Positions 17,554-25,782 are shown, counted from the stretch's first letter. The stretch: 33,308 bases of DNA from Paramicrosporidium saccamoebae (GCA_002794465.1 MTSL01000135.1:1-33308); one strand, 5' to 3'. Numbers and translations are program-made. Notes: generated by a model from the sequence alone, not told the origin.

Positions 17554-17739
17554 GGAGGTTTGTGTAATCCAAAAGTGGTAAAATTATTTATTGCCATAAG
17601 AGGGTCGGCAGCATTTTGGAGCGAGGGAATTGTTGTTTCTAAAAGATACGAACCGTACCGCGTATGGCAGTGGTCACAAAAAGCAATTAACACTGCTATT
17701 TTTTCTGCAACACCGTAGATCAAAGAAACAAAGTCCGAG

Positions 17740-18117
17740 ATGGGTCTCTTATACTGGAATCCCTGGTCCGTAATAGTAATAAGCGTTAATCTGATGGATG
17801 GGTGCCATCCTGGTGTCCCTCCATACGAGGAACCTGAAGAGGCCGTCCAGCGTTCGATAGAAAATCCTGCCGCTAGAACAGGATCGTCTAAGCCGGTAAT
17901 GGGAACAATAGTCGAGCGCACGGTGTCGCCAGGCAGTATCCGGCCACCGGGGCCGCGAGTGACGCACCCTCCCCGCGACCCGTTGAAGGATGAGATTAGT
18001 CGCGAGAACGACAAAATCATTATGGGCATGACAAGTGAGGAGATTTTAGAGGAGCAAGAGGCTCTCAAGAGGACACTTTCCGAGAAGTTGGTGAAGAAAT
18101 GGTCACAGCCAAAGTAA
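17740..18117 (+). CDS. RPAP1/RBA50 N-terminal-motif protein
   Basis: 125 aa from ATG 17740; ATG 17794 (MDGCHPGVPPYEEPEE) may be the true start, since the first 18 residues are hydrophobic and unlike the rest. A Pro-rich middle leads to DEISRENDKIIMGMTSEEIL and EEQEALKRTLSEKL, the RPAP1_N pattern (EN...L..M...EI...Q.EL...L) found in RNA polymerase II assembly factors RPAP1 and yeast Rba50. The protein stops right after the motif, whereas family members are several hundred residues longer. A long minus-strand ORF over the same bases has no supporting motif. The 186 bp between 17553 and 17740 show nothing clear. Confidence 0.5.
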   Translation: MGLLYWNPWSVIVISVNLMDGCHPGVPPYEEPEEAVQRSIENPAARTGSSKPVMGTIVERTVSPGSIRPPGPRVTHPPRDPLKDEISRENDKIIMGMTSEEILEEQEALKRTLSEKLVKKWSQPK

Positions 18118-18159
18118 ACACTAGTTGAGTGTTCTTATCGAATATACCAGTGAGTGTAA

Positions 18160-18399
18160 TTATTCAATACAGCTTACAACGGGTACTAACCGTTCCTGTA
18201 GTCTAAAATAAGAATAACCAAGGATTGAAGCCGAGTAGCCACCCATTCGACTCTTGATGAGCAAATTAATGTGTGTGGTTTCTTTATAAGCAGCCATCAT
18301 TAATATGATTAGAATGGCCTGTGGGATCGCTACCCGGGTCGAATGCCCCAATAATACACAGATACTGTTCAACGGACTCTTTGCATCGCCTGAGCCCAT
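18160..18399 (-). CDS. Hypothetical 79-aa single-TM protein
   Basis: From ATG 18399, 3 bp after a minus-strand ATTGG box (CCAAT at 18403-18407). MGSGDAKSP is followed by one hydrophobic stretch (AIPQAILIILMMA) and a polar tail. No family, no AATAAA. It could be chance ORF in the 400-bp gap between the RPAP1-motif gene and the next secreted gene. Confidence 0.25.
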   Translation of the reverse strand: MGSGDAKSPLNSICVLLGHSTRVAIPQAILIILMMAAYKETTHINLLIKSRMGGYSASILGYSYFRLQERLVPVVSCIE

Positions 18400-18459
18400 C
18401 CTCCAATAAAAGCAAGGGAGATGTGCCAGGATGCTATCGGGTTGTTTACATCCGACTGG

Positions 18460-18484
18460 CCAATCACATGAAATGGATATAAAA
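18460..18484 (+). promoter_or_regulatory. CCAAT-TATA promoter of 127-aa secreted gene
   Basis: CCAAT at 18460-18464 and TATAAAA at 18478-18484, 35 bp before ATG 18519, matching the layout at 11156-11205. Confidence 0.6.
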
Positions 18485-18518
18485 GCAAAGTTACCGCCCC
18501 CTCCCCCACTGCTAGACA

Positions 18519-18902
18519 ATGAGACTATCTCTGATCCTTCCGCTCTTTCTTATTGCCGTATCCGAAGGCCGCTTCCGTCGTTATGAACGAAATGAAGACG
18601 ACCATGAAGATGCGGTTGACTACAGTAAACTGCGCAGCAATCTCCGCCAGGCCCGACCTGCCCAACGTCCTGCGCGTCAGCCAGAGGCAGCCCCGGAGTG
18701 GATGAACAGAAATTTAAGAAAGACTGAGACAAAGAACCGCGACTGGGAGAAGGATCAGATGCAAGAATTAAGGGAAGATGTTTTCCGAGAATTTCGTGGG
18801 GAGGAGCCAGTAGAGCGGAACACTTATGAGAATTTTAAGCAACGAAGCCAAAAGCCTAGACGTCGTTGGAACCGAGAGACGGGTAGATTTGAAGTGTCCT
18901 AG
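18519..18902 (+). CDS. Secreted basic protein (127 aa) sharing a PEW motif with the 421-aa protein
   Basis: The signal peptide MRLSLILPLFLIAVSEG is followed by RFRRYERNEDDHED, a Pro/Arg/Gln part (QARPAQRPARQP), APEWMNRNLRKT, a charged helix, and a very basic C-terminus (KPRRRWNRETGRFEVS). APEWMNRNLRKT aligns with RPEWLDRTLKKT of the 421-aa secreted protein at 9478, and the N-terminus resembles that of the 60-aa protein. No cysteines, no enzyme motifs. AATAAA lies a few nt after the stop (near 18910). Likely a member of a lineage-specific secreted family. Confidence 0.75.
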   Translation: MRLSLILPLFLIAVSEGRFRRYERNEDDHEDAVDYSKLRSNLRQARPAQRPARQPEAAPEWMNRNLRKTETKNRDWEKDQMQELREDVFREFRGEEPVERNTYENFKQRSQKPRRRWNRETGRFEVS

Positions 18903-19004
18903 TCTTGAATAAAGAAATGATTAGGGATGATGAGATGTTGAGATGTTGATAGGGATAATGTGACGTTTTTATAGGCAAGGAGATGTTTAGAGACGTAATG
19001 CAGG

Positions 19005-19211
19005 TGTCGCGTAGTGGGGATAACACCACGGCCCAGTTTAGGTGAGAAGAGAATTTATTCAGTCAATCCAACGACCCATTTATAGTCTCACAAATAACAT
19101 AACCCTCAAATGGTAAAGATCTCATTATCCTTCATCGATTGTTCTGATTATCCCTTCTCCAAACTAGGGAACTATTTCCAAGAGACATGCTAATCAGTCT
19201 TCTATGCCACA
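19005..19211 (-). mobile_element. MITE-like element, copy 2 (207 bp, inverted)
   Basis: Plus-strand ends are TGTCGCGTAG and CTATGCCACA. In minus orientation it aligns along nearly its whole length with 6253-6475; shared blocks include TAGAAGACTGATTAG, ACAATCGAT, TTTACCATTTG, GTTATGTTATTTGTGA and TTATCCCCACTACGCGACA. The flanks are CAGG (19001-19004) and CAGG (19212-19215), a perfect 4-bp duplication. It sits in the convergent gap between the secreted 127-aa gene and UTP17; nothing else is seen in 18903-19270. Confidence 0.8.
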
Positions 19212-19270
19212 CAGGTACACCTAATGCATTTGATACATATAATACAACTGACACAATTATCTAGCCTTTA

Positions 19271-21505
19271 TTACCAGGATTTCTGATGCATGATAAAATG
19301 CTCAAACAGATCCAATGTATTGGGCAACAAGTGGCTTGGAACATCGGCAAGTAAAAGTTTAGCCATGTTAATACAGTTCATCTTGACGGGCTTTGTGGAA
19401 GTAAGCACCACGGGTCGTTCTTCTGGATTTGTGACTAATGAGATGGCGAGCTGTGCAGCAACTTCCTTACGACGCGAGTGATACGGGGTCAACTCGTCAG
19501 CAGCAGGAAGTGCCACGTTAGAGGACAGCGACATGACATGTAAGAGGTTTTGGGCGTCCAGGAACACAAGTACCGGTTCGGACCGCCATTCCACAGACAC
19601 GAATTCAACGTCCCGGATGGGCCGAGTGTGGCGATGACAATGCACTGGGACGGGTGAGCAGGGTGAGAACATGAGAACAACTGAGGAATCCTCAACTGAC
19701 GTGACGACTGAAAACAATTCTCCTTCGGGGTGCATTTTGAGACAGCTTGTACTTGTGGCCAATGTCCAGACAATCTTCATAGAGGCGAGATTCCAAACGT
19801 AAATCTTGGAAGCATCAGTTCCGATGAGGTAATCACCAACCATCAAAACTTGCTGAATGTCGTGTTGGCTGCCAAATGTCTGCAAGGAGCCCAAAAGTTC
19901 AAGCGTGTCAGGGTCAAGCAAACGGACTGTTTTGCCAAATCCAACGGCGAGGACAGAGCCGTCCTTGGAATAGGCAGCTGAGTTGCAACGAAGCGTTTTG
20001 TGGGTGACAGAAGACTTGTTTTCCCAAGTAATCTGGGCCACTGCTTTCCCATCGTCAGTCACTTTGAGGACACGTCTCCCCGAGTTTTCCCAGACTTTGA
20101 CCTTTCCGTCAGCGCCAACAGTGGCACATTGATAGAGTCCACCGACGCGGGTCGGACGGAACACAATTTTGTTGATCGGCTCATGATGGGGAACGTCAAA
20201 GGCTGTGTAGACCTGATACTGACCGCCCCTGCGACGTCGCCAGAAACGTAATACGTCATGGTGGAGACGACGAATATCCGTCATCCGGCGATCATACGTT
20301 GCCATCCAATTGCCGTCGGCAGAAAAGGCAACGTGATAGACATCCGAATAAATCAGTTCCTTGCCCTTTTTACCGCGTCCAACAATGTTTTGCTGACAAA
20401 CATCAATATCGCCACCAAAGGTACAGTCTCTAATTGGGTCGAATGACTGAATCTGGCCAGGAATGGCATTGAGGAAGACTGCAGATGGAACCCGCGGGTC
20501 TTTGACCAGTCCGATTTTGCACTGCTTCGGAAGACTACGGACACCATCGTAGCGTCCAACCGGCTTCATTAGGGATGGAGAGACGATTAGCACTGAATTG
20601 TGACGAAGGAGAATGGCATAGTAATCTCCCAAGTTGTTGCTGATGGCGCCAAGAACGTGTGCGCCAAGGTGAGGGAAGAATTGGCGTTCAGATCGTTCCA
20701 CATCCCAAACCACCATGACACACTCTTCTCCTCCGGACAATAAATGTCTTCCATCGGGAGTCGCCTCCAAAGTCAACGGAGCGCGAGGATGCCAGTGCAT
20801 CTTTTCTATTTCGCAATTGTTGGTAATGTCGTAGGTATAAATTTTGCCCATCTTGTCGGCAAAATAAAAGATGGGTTCGGTGGGGTGGATGGCAAGCCGT
20901 ACTGGGAGAGAGGGAACCTTGAATTTCATAACTTTTTGTCTCCAAGGATCTTCTGTGATATTCCAGACATGCACAGCACCCTTCTTTACAACGGCCATGC
21001 GACGTCCATCCAGAGAGAGGGCGGCAAGAGGATGGGCCTTTTGGACTTGGAAGGCGAGATGGAATGGTTCGGGCTGGTTGACATCGGCCATGTCCAGTTT
21101 CCATATTTCTCCATAGCCACGGCCATTGTTCTGCTCACCCTCTCCGGCCAGTGTGCGTGAGAGAATAAAAATGGAATCACACGATCCGCTCGGTGCGGAG
21201 AGCATCCCGACTATGCGACGGCCGAGATTCCAAGTGCCAAGACACTGTCCTCCTTCATATTGCCACCGACGGATGGTTCCATCCTCAGAACCGGTAAACA
21301 GCTCTCCCTTGACAGTGGGATGCAGCGCCAGGGCGACTATTGAGGACGCCGACTGAGTAGCGTCAAGACGTCCCAAGAGCTGACACGTTTTTCCGTCAAG
21401 TATCAGTACGTCGCTTCCTTGGCAGACAAAGAGATGCTCATCACTGTGGGAAAAGAGGACAGTTCCTTTGATAAGGTTGCCACCACACTTTTTCAATAAT
21501 TTCAT
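19271..21505 (-). CDS. UTP17: UTP17/NAN1 (WDR75), U3 small-subunit processome WD40 protein
   Basis: 744 aa in one exon. Two beta-propellers are indicated by many WD-like repeats (GSEDGTIRRWQ, AVHVWN, GGEECVMVVWDVE, GADGKVKVWE, KTVRLLDPDTLELLG, SKIYVWN). The order and the HWHPRAPLTLEATPDGRHLL and FFPHLGAHV segments match WDR75/Nan1, part of the t-UTP/UtpA complex needed for rDNA transcription and early 18S processing in the nucleolus. Length is in family range (yeast about 900, human about 830). The C-terminal helical tail (LLPNTLDLFEHF) fits UtpA dimer contacts. The 5' region (21506-21933) is shared with RIB7 and carries short tandem repeats. Confidence 0.85.
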   Translation of the reverse strand: MKLLKKCGGNLIKGTVLFSHSDEHLFVCQGSDVLILDGKTCQLLGRLDATQSASSIVALALHPTVKGELFTGSEDGTIRRWQYEGGQCLGTWNLGRRIVGMLSAPSGSCDSIFILSRTLAGEGEQNNGRGYGEIWKLDMADVNQPEPFHLAFQVQKAHPLAALSLDGRRMAVVKKGAVHVWNITEDPWRQKVMKFKVPSLPVRLAIHPTEPIFYFADKMGKIYTYDITNNCEIEKMHWHPRAPLTLEATPDGRHLLSGGEECVMVVWDVERSERQFFPHLGAHVLGAISNNLGDYYAILLRHNSVLIVSPSLMKPVGRYDGVRSLPKQCKIGLVKDPRVPSAVFLNAIPGQIQSFDPIRDCTFGGDIDVCQQNIVGRGKKGKELIYSDVYHVAFSADGNWMATYDRRMTDIRRLHHDVLRFWRRRRGGQYQVYTAFDVPHHEPINKIVFRPTRVGGLYQCATVGADGKVKVWENSGRRVLKVTDDGKAVAQITWENKSSVTHKTLRCNSAAYSKDGSVLAVGFGKTVRLLDPDTLELLGSLQTFGSQHDIQQVLMVGDYLIGTDASKIYVWNLASMKIVWTLATSTSCLKMHPEGELFSVVTSVEDSSVVLMFSPCSPVPVHCHRHTRPIRDVEFVSVEWRSEPVLVFLDAQNLLHVMSLSSNVALPAADELTPYHSRRKEVAAQLAISLVTNPEERPVVLTSTKPVKMNCINMAKLLLADVPSHLLPNTLDLFEHFIMHQKSW

Positions 21506-21555
21506 ATACCCCGGCTAGCAAGGACTGCAGGACTTTTAATAGTAGTACGGAGACG

Positions 21556-21736
21556 TATGTCAGCATGTGATCAGCCCGACTACAAAGGCTTATATGTCAG
21601 AGTGATCAGCCCTAACGTTTTCACGAAATTACCTCAGTTGGCTAGACCGAAAAAGCTGATTACACGTGCTACTGCAACGGTTTCGTGATATTACTACAAC
21701 TGTTCCATGGTATCACTACAGCTGTTTCGCGATTTT
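21556..21736. repeat. Two short repeat families in UTP17/RIB7 bidirectional promoter
   Basis: (a) TATGTCAG...GTGATCAGCCC at 21556-21577 and 21593-21612. (b) Three tandem 22-mers starting ACTGCAACGG, ACTACAACTG and ACTACAGCTG at 21671, 21693 and 21715. CCAAT boxes follow at 21793 and 21870. Confidence 0.65.
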
Positions 21737-21933
21737 ACTCAATTATCAACCGTATCCGATTATCCTTCTGACCAAGACCAATTTATACCTAGCCAATCAA
21801 TCCACCACGTCTTGAAAACTGGACAATCAAGCTCGCTGACGGTCTATCAAATTTTTACTTTACAACCAGCCAATGATATGGCTCTGATATTGTCCCAGCC
21901 GTGGCTTGGCCCGTTCCCGCCTCCATTTGAATT

Positions 21934-22665
21934 ATGACTGCCTTACGTTTCACGGAAAGCTGCCCGGATATTAAGCCGACCATTGACTCGATTGTGCATG
22001 ACACTTTTACGCTCTCTCCTCGTTCTACCACTCCGCCCAACTCGTTCAATTCACTCAACTCGCCTGGCTCGCGTCCTGCTACACCCAAAGTACCTCCATA
22101 TGTGGCTAGGGGACAGAGACCGAGACCACAGGTGACGCTCAGCTATTGCCAGTCCGTCGATGGTGGAGTTGCGGTGGCCGGTGGAGAAGCGTCCTACCTG
22201 GCTGACAGGCTGAGGAGCTGCCATGATGCGGTGCTGACTGGCGAAGTCCTCGACCATGACCTCAGCGTGTTTAATCGCATCATTGTACTGGACGAACATG
22301 TTTCAAGGATGAGCTTGGAAGGTCCTGATTTATCAAAGGTGTGGATCGTCTCCCAGGCAGTGGAGGGAGAAACCCATCTCCAAACAAAATGTGCCCGTAT
22401 TATTACCCCAACCAGCATGTCTCTGGAAGACATTCTGCAGGCCTTACTTGAAGCCGGGATTCGCAAATTGGCCATTGAAGGGTGTCTAGCTGTGCGATTC
22501 CTTGAAACTGCCATGTTTGACAAGCTCGTTGTGACGATTGTGCCGACATTTTCCGAACAAACCAGCACACGCGTTGTCGTGAAAAAGCCCAGACTCACGA
22601 ATACGCATTTTGAAGTGCTTGGGGATAATGTTATCCTGACAGCAGAGCCCGATTTTGAAATTTAG
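21934..22665 (+). CDS. RIB7: RIB7-like riboflavin pathway reductase, diverged
   Basis: 243 aa from ATG 21934. The first 65 residues are disordered Ser/Pro/Thr. RPQVTLSYCQSVDG then matches the RibD/Rib7 core (PxVTLxYAQSLDG), with RLRSCHDAVLTG for the LRxxHDAILVG motif and GIRKLAIEG...FDKLVVTIVPTF for the C-terminal Rossmann part. It should reduce 2,5-diamino-6-ribosylamino-pyrimidinone 5'-phosphate with NADPH. Odd points: the usual GTVLADNPxL segment after HDAILVG is missing or shortened to EVLDHDLSVFN, and the usual EGG is EGC. Function may be altered. Confidence 0.75.
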   Translation: MTALRFTESCPDIKPTIDSIVHDTFTLSPRSTTPPNSFNSLNSPGSRPATPKVPPYVARGQRPRPQVTLSYCQSVDGGVAVAGGEASYLADRLRSCHDAVLTGEVLDHDLSVFNRIIVLDEHVSRMSLEGPDLSKVWIVSQAVEGETHLQTKCARIITPTSMSLEDILQALLEAGIRKLAIEGCLAVRFLETAMFDKLVVTIVPTFSEQTSTRVVVKKPRLTNTHFEVLGDNVILTAEPDFEI

Positions 22666-22717
22666 TGAATAGAGCATAATTAATCTGTGATTTATAAAAT
22701 GGGCGTGTGAGGTGTGG

Positions 22718-22910
22718 TTTGAAAGGCGTGAGAGGTGTAAAGGTGTGAAAGGTGTGAGAGATGTGAGAGACGTGAGAGATGTGAAAGAGGGAGAGGGTCG
22801 ATTTGTAAGGAGGACAGTTCATGAAAGGGGAGAGTGTCGATTTGTAAGGAGGACGGTTCATGAAAGGGGGAGAGTTGGTTTATAAAGAGGACGGTTTATG
22901 AGGGTGTGAT
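22718..22910. repeat. 9-bp and 39-40-bp tandem repeats between RIB7 and RFC4
   Basis: From about 22718 to 22790 a 9-bp purine-rich unit (GTGAGAGAT type) repeats. From 22791 three units of 39-40 bp follow, each starting GAGAG, then TCGATTTGTAAGGAGGAC and GTTCATGAAAGGGG; starts at 22791, 22830 and 22870, the third diverged. The plus strand is nearly all G/A/T. This fills much of the 380-bp gap 22666-23045; no gene seen there. Confidence 0.85.
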
Positions 22911-23045
22911 TTATTAGGAAAGTAATTCATAAAGGGGAACACATCATGCACAATCCAGATATAGGGGGTATTTACTACCACTTGCTACTAGTACGAACTG
23001 AGAATCCCTGGTTTCTTATATCATTCATAAACAGCCATTTTAAAG

Positions 23046-24047
23046 ATGCTTGCTTCTTCTGAATTGGAGCTTCCTTGGGTGGAAAAGTATCGGCCTCGTT
23101 TTTTGAATAATGTCGTGGGAAATGAGGAAATTGTTCAGCGTCTTCAGGTCATTGCTCAAACTGGAAACATGCCTCACATGCTCTTGGCTGGACCGCCAGG
23201 AATAGGAAAGACGACGAGCATTATGTGTTTGGCAACCGAATTGCTGGGCCCAGCTGTCAAGGACGCCGTGCTGGAACTGAATGCCAGTGATGAGCGTGGC
23301 ATTGAGGTTGTTCGCAACCAAATCAAGTCATTTGCATCGAAAAAGGTTGTCCTCCCGCCGGGACGCCATAAATTGATCATCCTGGACGAGGCGGACAGCA
23401 TGACTTCGGGTGCACAACAAGCTCTGCGGAGGATAATGGAGGTGCATTCGTCAACGACGCGCTTTGCACTGGCCTGCAATAACAGCAGCAAGATTATTGA
23501 GCCGATACAGTCGCGGTGTGCCATTCTGCGGTATGGGCGACTTGGCAATGAACAGTTGCTGAAACGAGTGGTAGAGGTGTGCGAGTTGGAGGGTGTTGGA
23601 TACAGTCCTGAGGGACTAGAGGCCATCATGTTCACGGCCGATGGCGATATGCGTCAGGCACTGAATAATCTCCAATCCACTCATGCTGGATTTGGATACG
23701 TTAATGCAGATAATGTATATCGTGTTTGTGACTCTCCGCATCCGGCAGTGATCCAGGAAATTGTCATGGCCTGTGTAGGGGGCTCTCTGGATCGTGCCCA
23801 GGCCGGTTTGGACCAACTCTGGTCGCTGGGCTACTCGGCCGTGGACATTGTCAGCACATTTTTCCGTGTAGTCAAATTTCTCCCCAAGGATCGAATTACT
23901 GAACCGATGCAGCTGGACTTTATTAGGGAAATTGGCTTGATTCACATGAGGATCCTGGAGGGTGTCTCCACCAAGCTGCAGTTGACCGGACTATTAGCCA
24001 ACATGTGTCTTGTTGCCTCTGGAAAAACTTTGCAAGTAGTCCTATAA
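23046..24047 (+). CDS. RFC4: Replication factor C small subunit (yeast Rfc4 / human RFC2)
   Basis: 333 aa in one exon. [10 protein letters not shown] is the start signature; Walker A GPPGIGKT, Walker [10 protein letters not shown], sensor 1 ACNNSSKI, arginine finger SRC in QSRCAILRY, sensor 2 [11 protein letters not shown]. The N-terminal [10 protein letters not shown] and VVGNEE pattern fit the Rfc4/RFC2 subunit best. It is one of five AAA+ clamp-loader subunits that load PCNA. The last 15 codons and stop (from [11 protein letters not shown]) are the first unit of a tandem repeat that runs through the 3' flank. Confidence 0.93.
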   Translation: MLASSELELPWVEKYRPRFLNNVVGNEEIVQRLQVIAQTGNMPHMLLAGPPGIGKTTSIMCLATELLGPAVKDAVLELNASDERGIEVVRNQIKSFASKKVVLPPGRHKLIILDEADSMTSGAQQALRRIMEVHSSTTRFALACNNSSKIIEPIQSRCAILRYGRLGNEQLLKRVVEVCELEGVGYSPEGLEAIMFTADGDMRQALNNLQSTHAGFGYVNADNVYRVCDSPHPAVIQEIVMACVGGSLDRAQAGLDQLWSLGYSAVDIVSTFFRVVKFLPKDRITEPMQLDFIREIGLIHMRILEGVSTKLQLTGLLANMCLVASGKTLQVVL

Positions 24048-24197
24048 GCAATAAACACTGGAGCCATCTAGTATGTGTCTTGCCGCGTTTGCAACTAATC
24101 CATCACCTTTCAAGCAATAGAACCATCTGACATTTGTCTTGTCGCGTTTGCAAATCGGTAATCCTGTAAGCAATAAACACTGGAGCTATCTGATTGG
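24002..24197 (+). repeat. Tandem duplication of RFC4 3' end with repeated poly(A) signal
   Basis: The block TGTGTCTTG...TTGCAA...AATCC...AAGCAATAAACACTGG recurs about three times. AATAAA occurs at 24050-24055 and 24172-24177, the middle copy having the mutated AATAGA. The first unit covers the end of the RFC4 CDS; the last runs into the ATTGG box (24193-24197) next to the FCP1 ATG. Confidence 0.75.
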
Positions 24198-24200
24198 TTG

Positions 24201-25640
24201 ATGGACTGCGAACATCCTGTTCGACTTTATGGTCTTTGTGCCATCTGCGGCAAGGACGTGTCTGCAGAGTACATTTTGTCTGAGAGATTAATTGTGTGTA
24301 GGGACGAGGAGACGACAGAGAGTCAGAATGTACATATTTTGCACACGAACATTGGGCTGAAAGTGGCCCGCCATGTATTTGGGCGGTCAATGGTTGATTT
24401 TATAGGAGGCGGAACGGATAGAGAAAGAGACCCAACAACGACTGTTATCAGTAAGAAAACTGTCCTTGGTAGTGGACCTTGACCAGACAGTCCTCCATGC
24501 CACCATCGACCCTTCAATGGGCAAGCTGGTCGGCCAGCCCGGCTTGGAAATATATCCCGTAGTGCTTCCCGAATCACCTGGCCAGACTTATTACATCAAA
24601 TTGAGGCCCCATCTGAGAGAGTTTATGACGAGTATGGCGAGCCTGTTTGAGCTCCATGTGTATACTATGGGGTCCAGGAGCTATGCACGTGCAGTCGTGG
24701 AGCTATTCGATCCCGATGGACGCTTATTCTACGACCGGATCTTGTCAAGAGAAGATTCGGGGATTTCAGAGCAGCGGAAAGACCTCAAGAGGATATTCCC
24801 CGCTGATGATAGTTCAGTCTTGGTCATTGATGATCGCGCTGACATTTGGAATTATTCCCGGAACCTGGTACCTGTCCCACCCTGTACAATGGATCATCTT
24901 TGGTTAATCTTTTAGATTCCTTCTTCATCGGTGTTGGAGATATCAATCGATTTAAAACGACACCGTCCTTGCTACTTACCGAGGATGATTCGGGAATTGA
25001 AGGACGAACAGATGCAGTTATAACTAACGACTCTGATAACGAGCTCCAACTTATTCAGAGGATTCTGGAATCACTCCATGACGAGTTTTTCCAGAGGATG
25101 GAGAAGGGCCAAAGGGCAGACGTTAAAGAAATTGTCGACGAAAGACGCAAATCTGTGCTCTCTGGAGTGTCTATTGTGTTCAGCGGAGTCATTCCGCTGG
25201 GGATTCCGCCAAGCCATTTTGAAATGTGGCGTCTGGCAGAGACCTTTGGGGCCGGGTGCCAAACCCAAATCAAGGAAGACACTACCCATTTGATCAGTCT
25301 CCGGAACGACACTGACAAGGTCATTAGTGCTGTGGAAGCGGGCATAGTAGTGGTCAGACCGGAATGGCTCTTTGAGTGCATTAAGCAATGGCGACGGGTA
25401 CCGTATGAAATGTTTTTAGTGGCAGATTTACCAATACGAGAGACTCGTTCAATTGAATTTGATCCGGACGAGCTAAGAGCAATGCGGGAAGAGCTTGAAG
25501 GATTGGAGGATCTCGAAGACAGTCTTGAAGAATTTGAGAGTCTTGACGGGTTGGATGAGGAACCGGCGAGGAAAAGAATGCGGATGGGCTCGGAATCTGA
25601 TATATCTTTAATCGAGGAACTGGAAAATGAACTATTATAA
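24201..25640 (+). CDS. FCP1: FCP1, RNA polymerase II CTD phosphatase, two mini-introns
   Basis: join(24201..24375,24407..24883,24916..25640), 458 aa. Exon 1 has CEHPVRLYGLCAICGK and HTNIGLKVARH; the splice (31 nt, phase 0) continues EAERIEKETQQRLLSVRKLS and VVDLDQTVLHAT, the FCP homology domain with the DLDQT catalytic aspartates. The second splice (32 nt, phase 1) joins NLVPVPP to YSFFIGVGDINRF, exactly as in Fcp1. A BRCT domain (SGVSIVFSG...THLISLRND...VVRPEWLFECIKQW) and an acidic Leu/Glu/Asp tail follow. It removes Ser2/Ser5 phosphates from the Pol II CTD to recycle polymerase. At 458 aa it is compact beside yeast (732). A mobile element lies directly after the stop. Confidence 0.93.
24376..24406 (+). 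other. 31-nt intron 1 of FCP1
   Basis: GTATTT donor, GTTGATT branch-like site, TTATAG acceptor. Confidence 0.85.
24884..24915 (+). other. 32-nt intron 2 of FCP1
   Basis: GTACAA donor, GGTTAATC branch, TTTTAG acceptor; restores PPYSFFIGVGDIN. Confidence 0.9.
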
Positions 25641-25643
25641 AGT

Positions 25644-25762
25644 TGTGACGTAGAGGCAGAGGATTGATTAGTTGGGTATTTGTGTGATAAAGTGGATCGC
25701 TTTGCAGGGTATTTGAGGACAGTGAGATGTGTATCCATACTATTTATCCCCGCTATGCGACA
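25644..25762 (+). mobile_element. MITE-like element, copy 3 (119 bp, internally deleted)
   Basis: Ends TGTGACGTAG and CTATGCGACA; flanked by AAGT at 25640-25643 and AAGT at 25763-25766. The first 45 bp (GATTGATTAGTTGGGTATTTG) and last 20 bp (TTATCCCCGCTATGCGACA) match copy 1; the middle is missing or unrelated. The left duplication begins on the last base of the FCP1 stop codon, so insertion was at the very end of the CDS. Confidence 0.75.
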
Positions 25763-25782
25763 AAGTAGATCCTTGACATAGG

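Noticed and set aside
17472-18068. 198-aa minus-strand ORF
   Set aside because: It overlaps the RPAP1-motif frame and exon 1 of the small membrane gene, has no family motif and no good start.
22631-22861. Minus-strand ORF with PPYKSTLS repeats
   Set aside because: Product of the 39-40-bp tandem repeat read in frame; no start signal or promoter.
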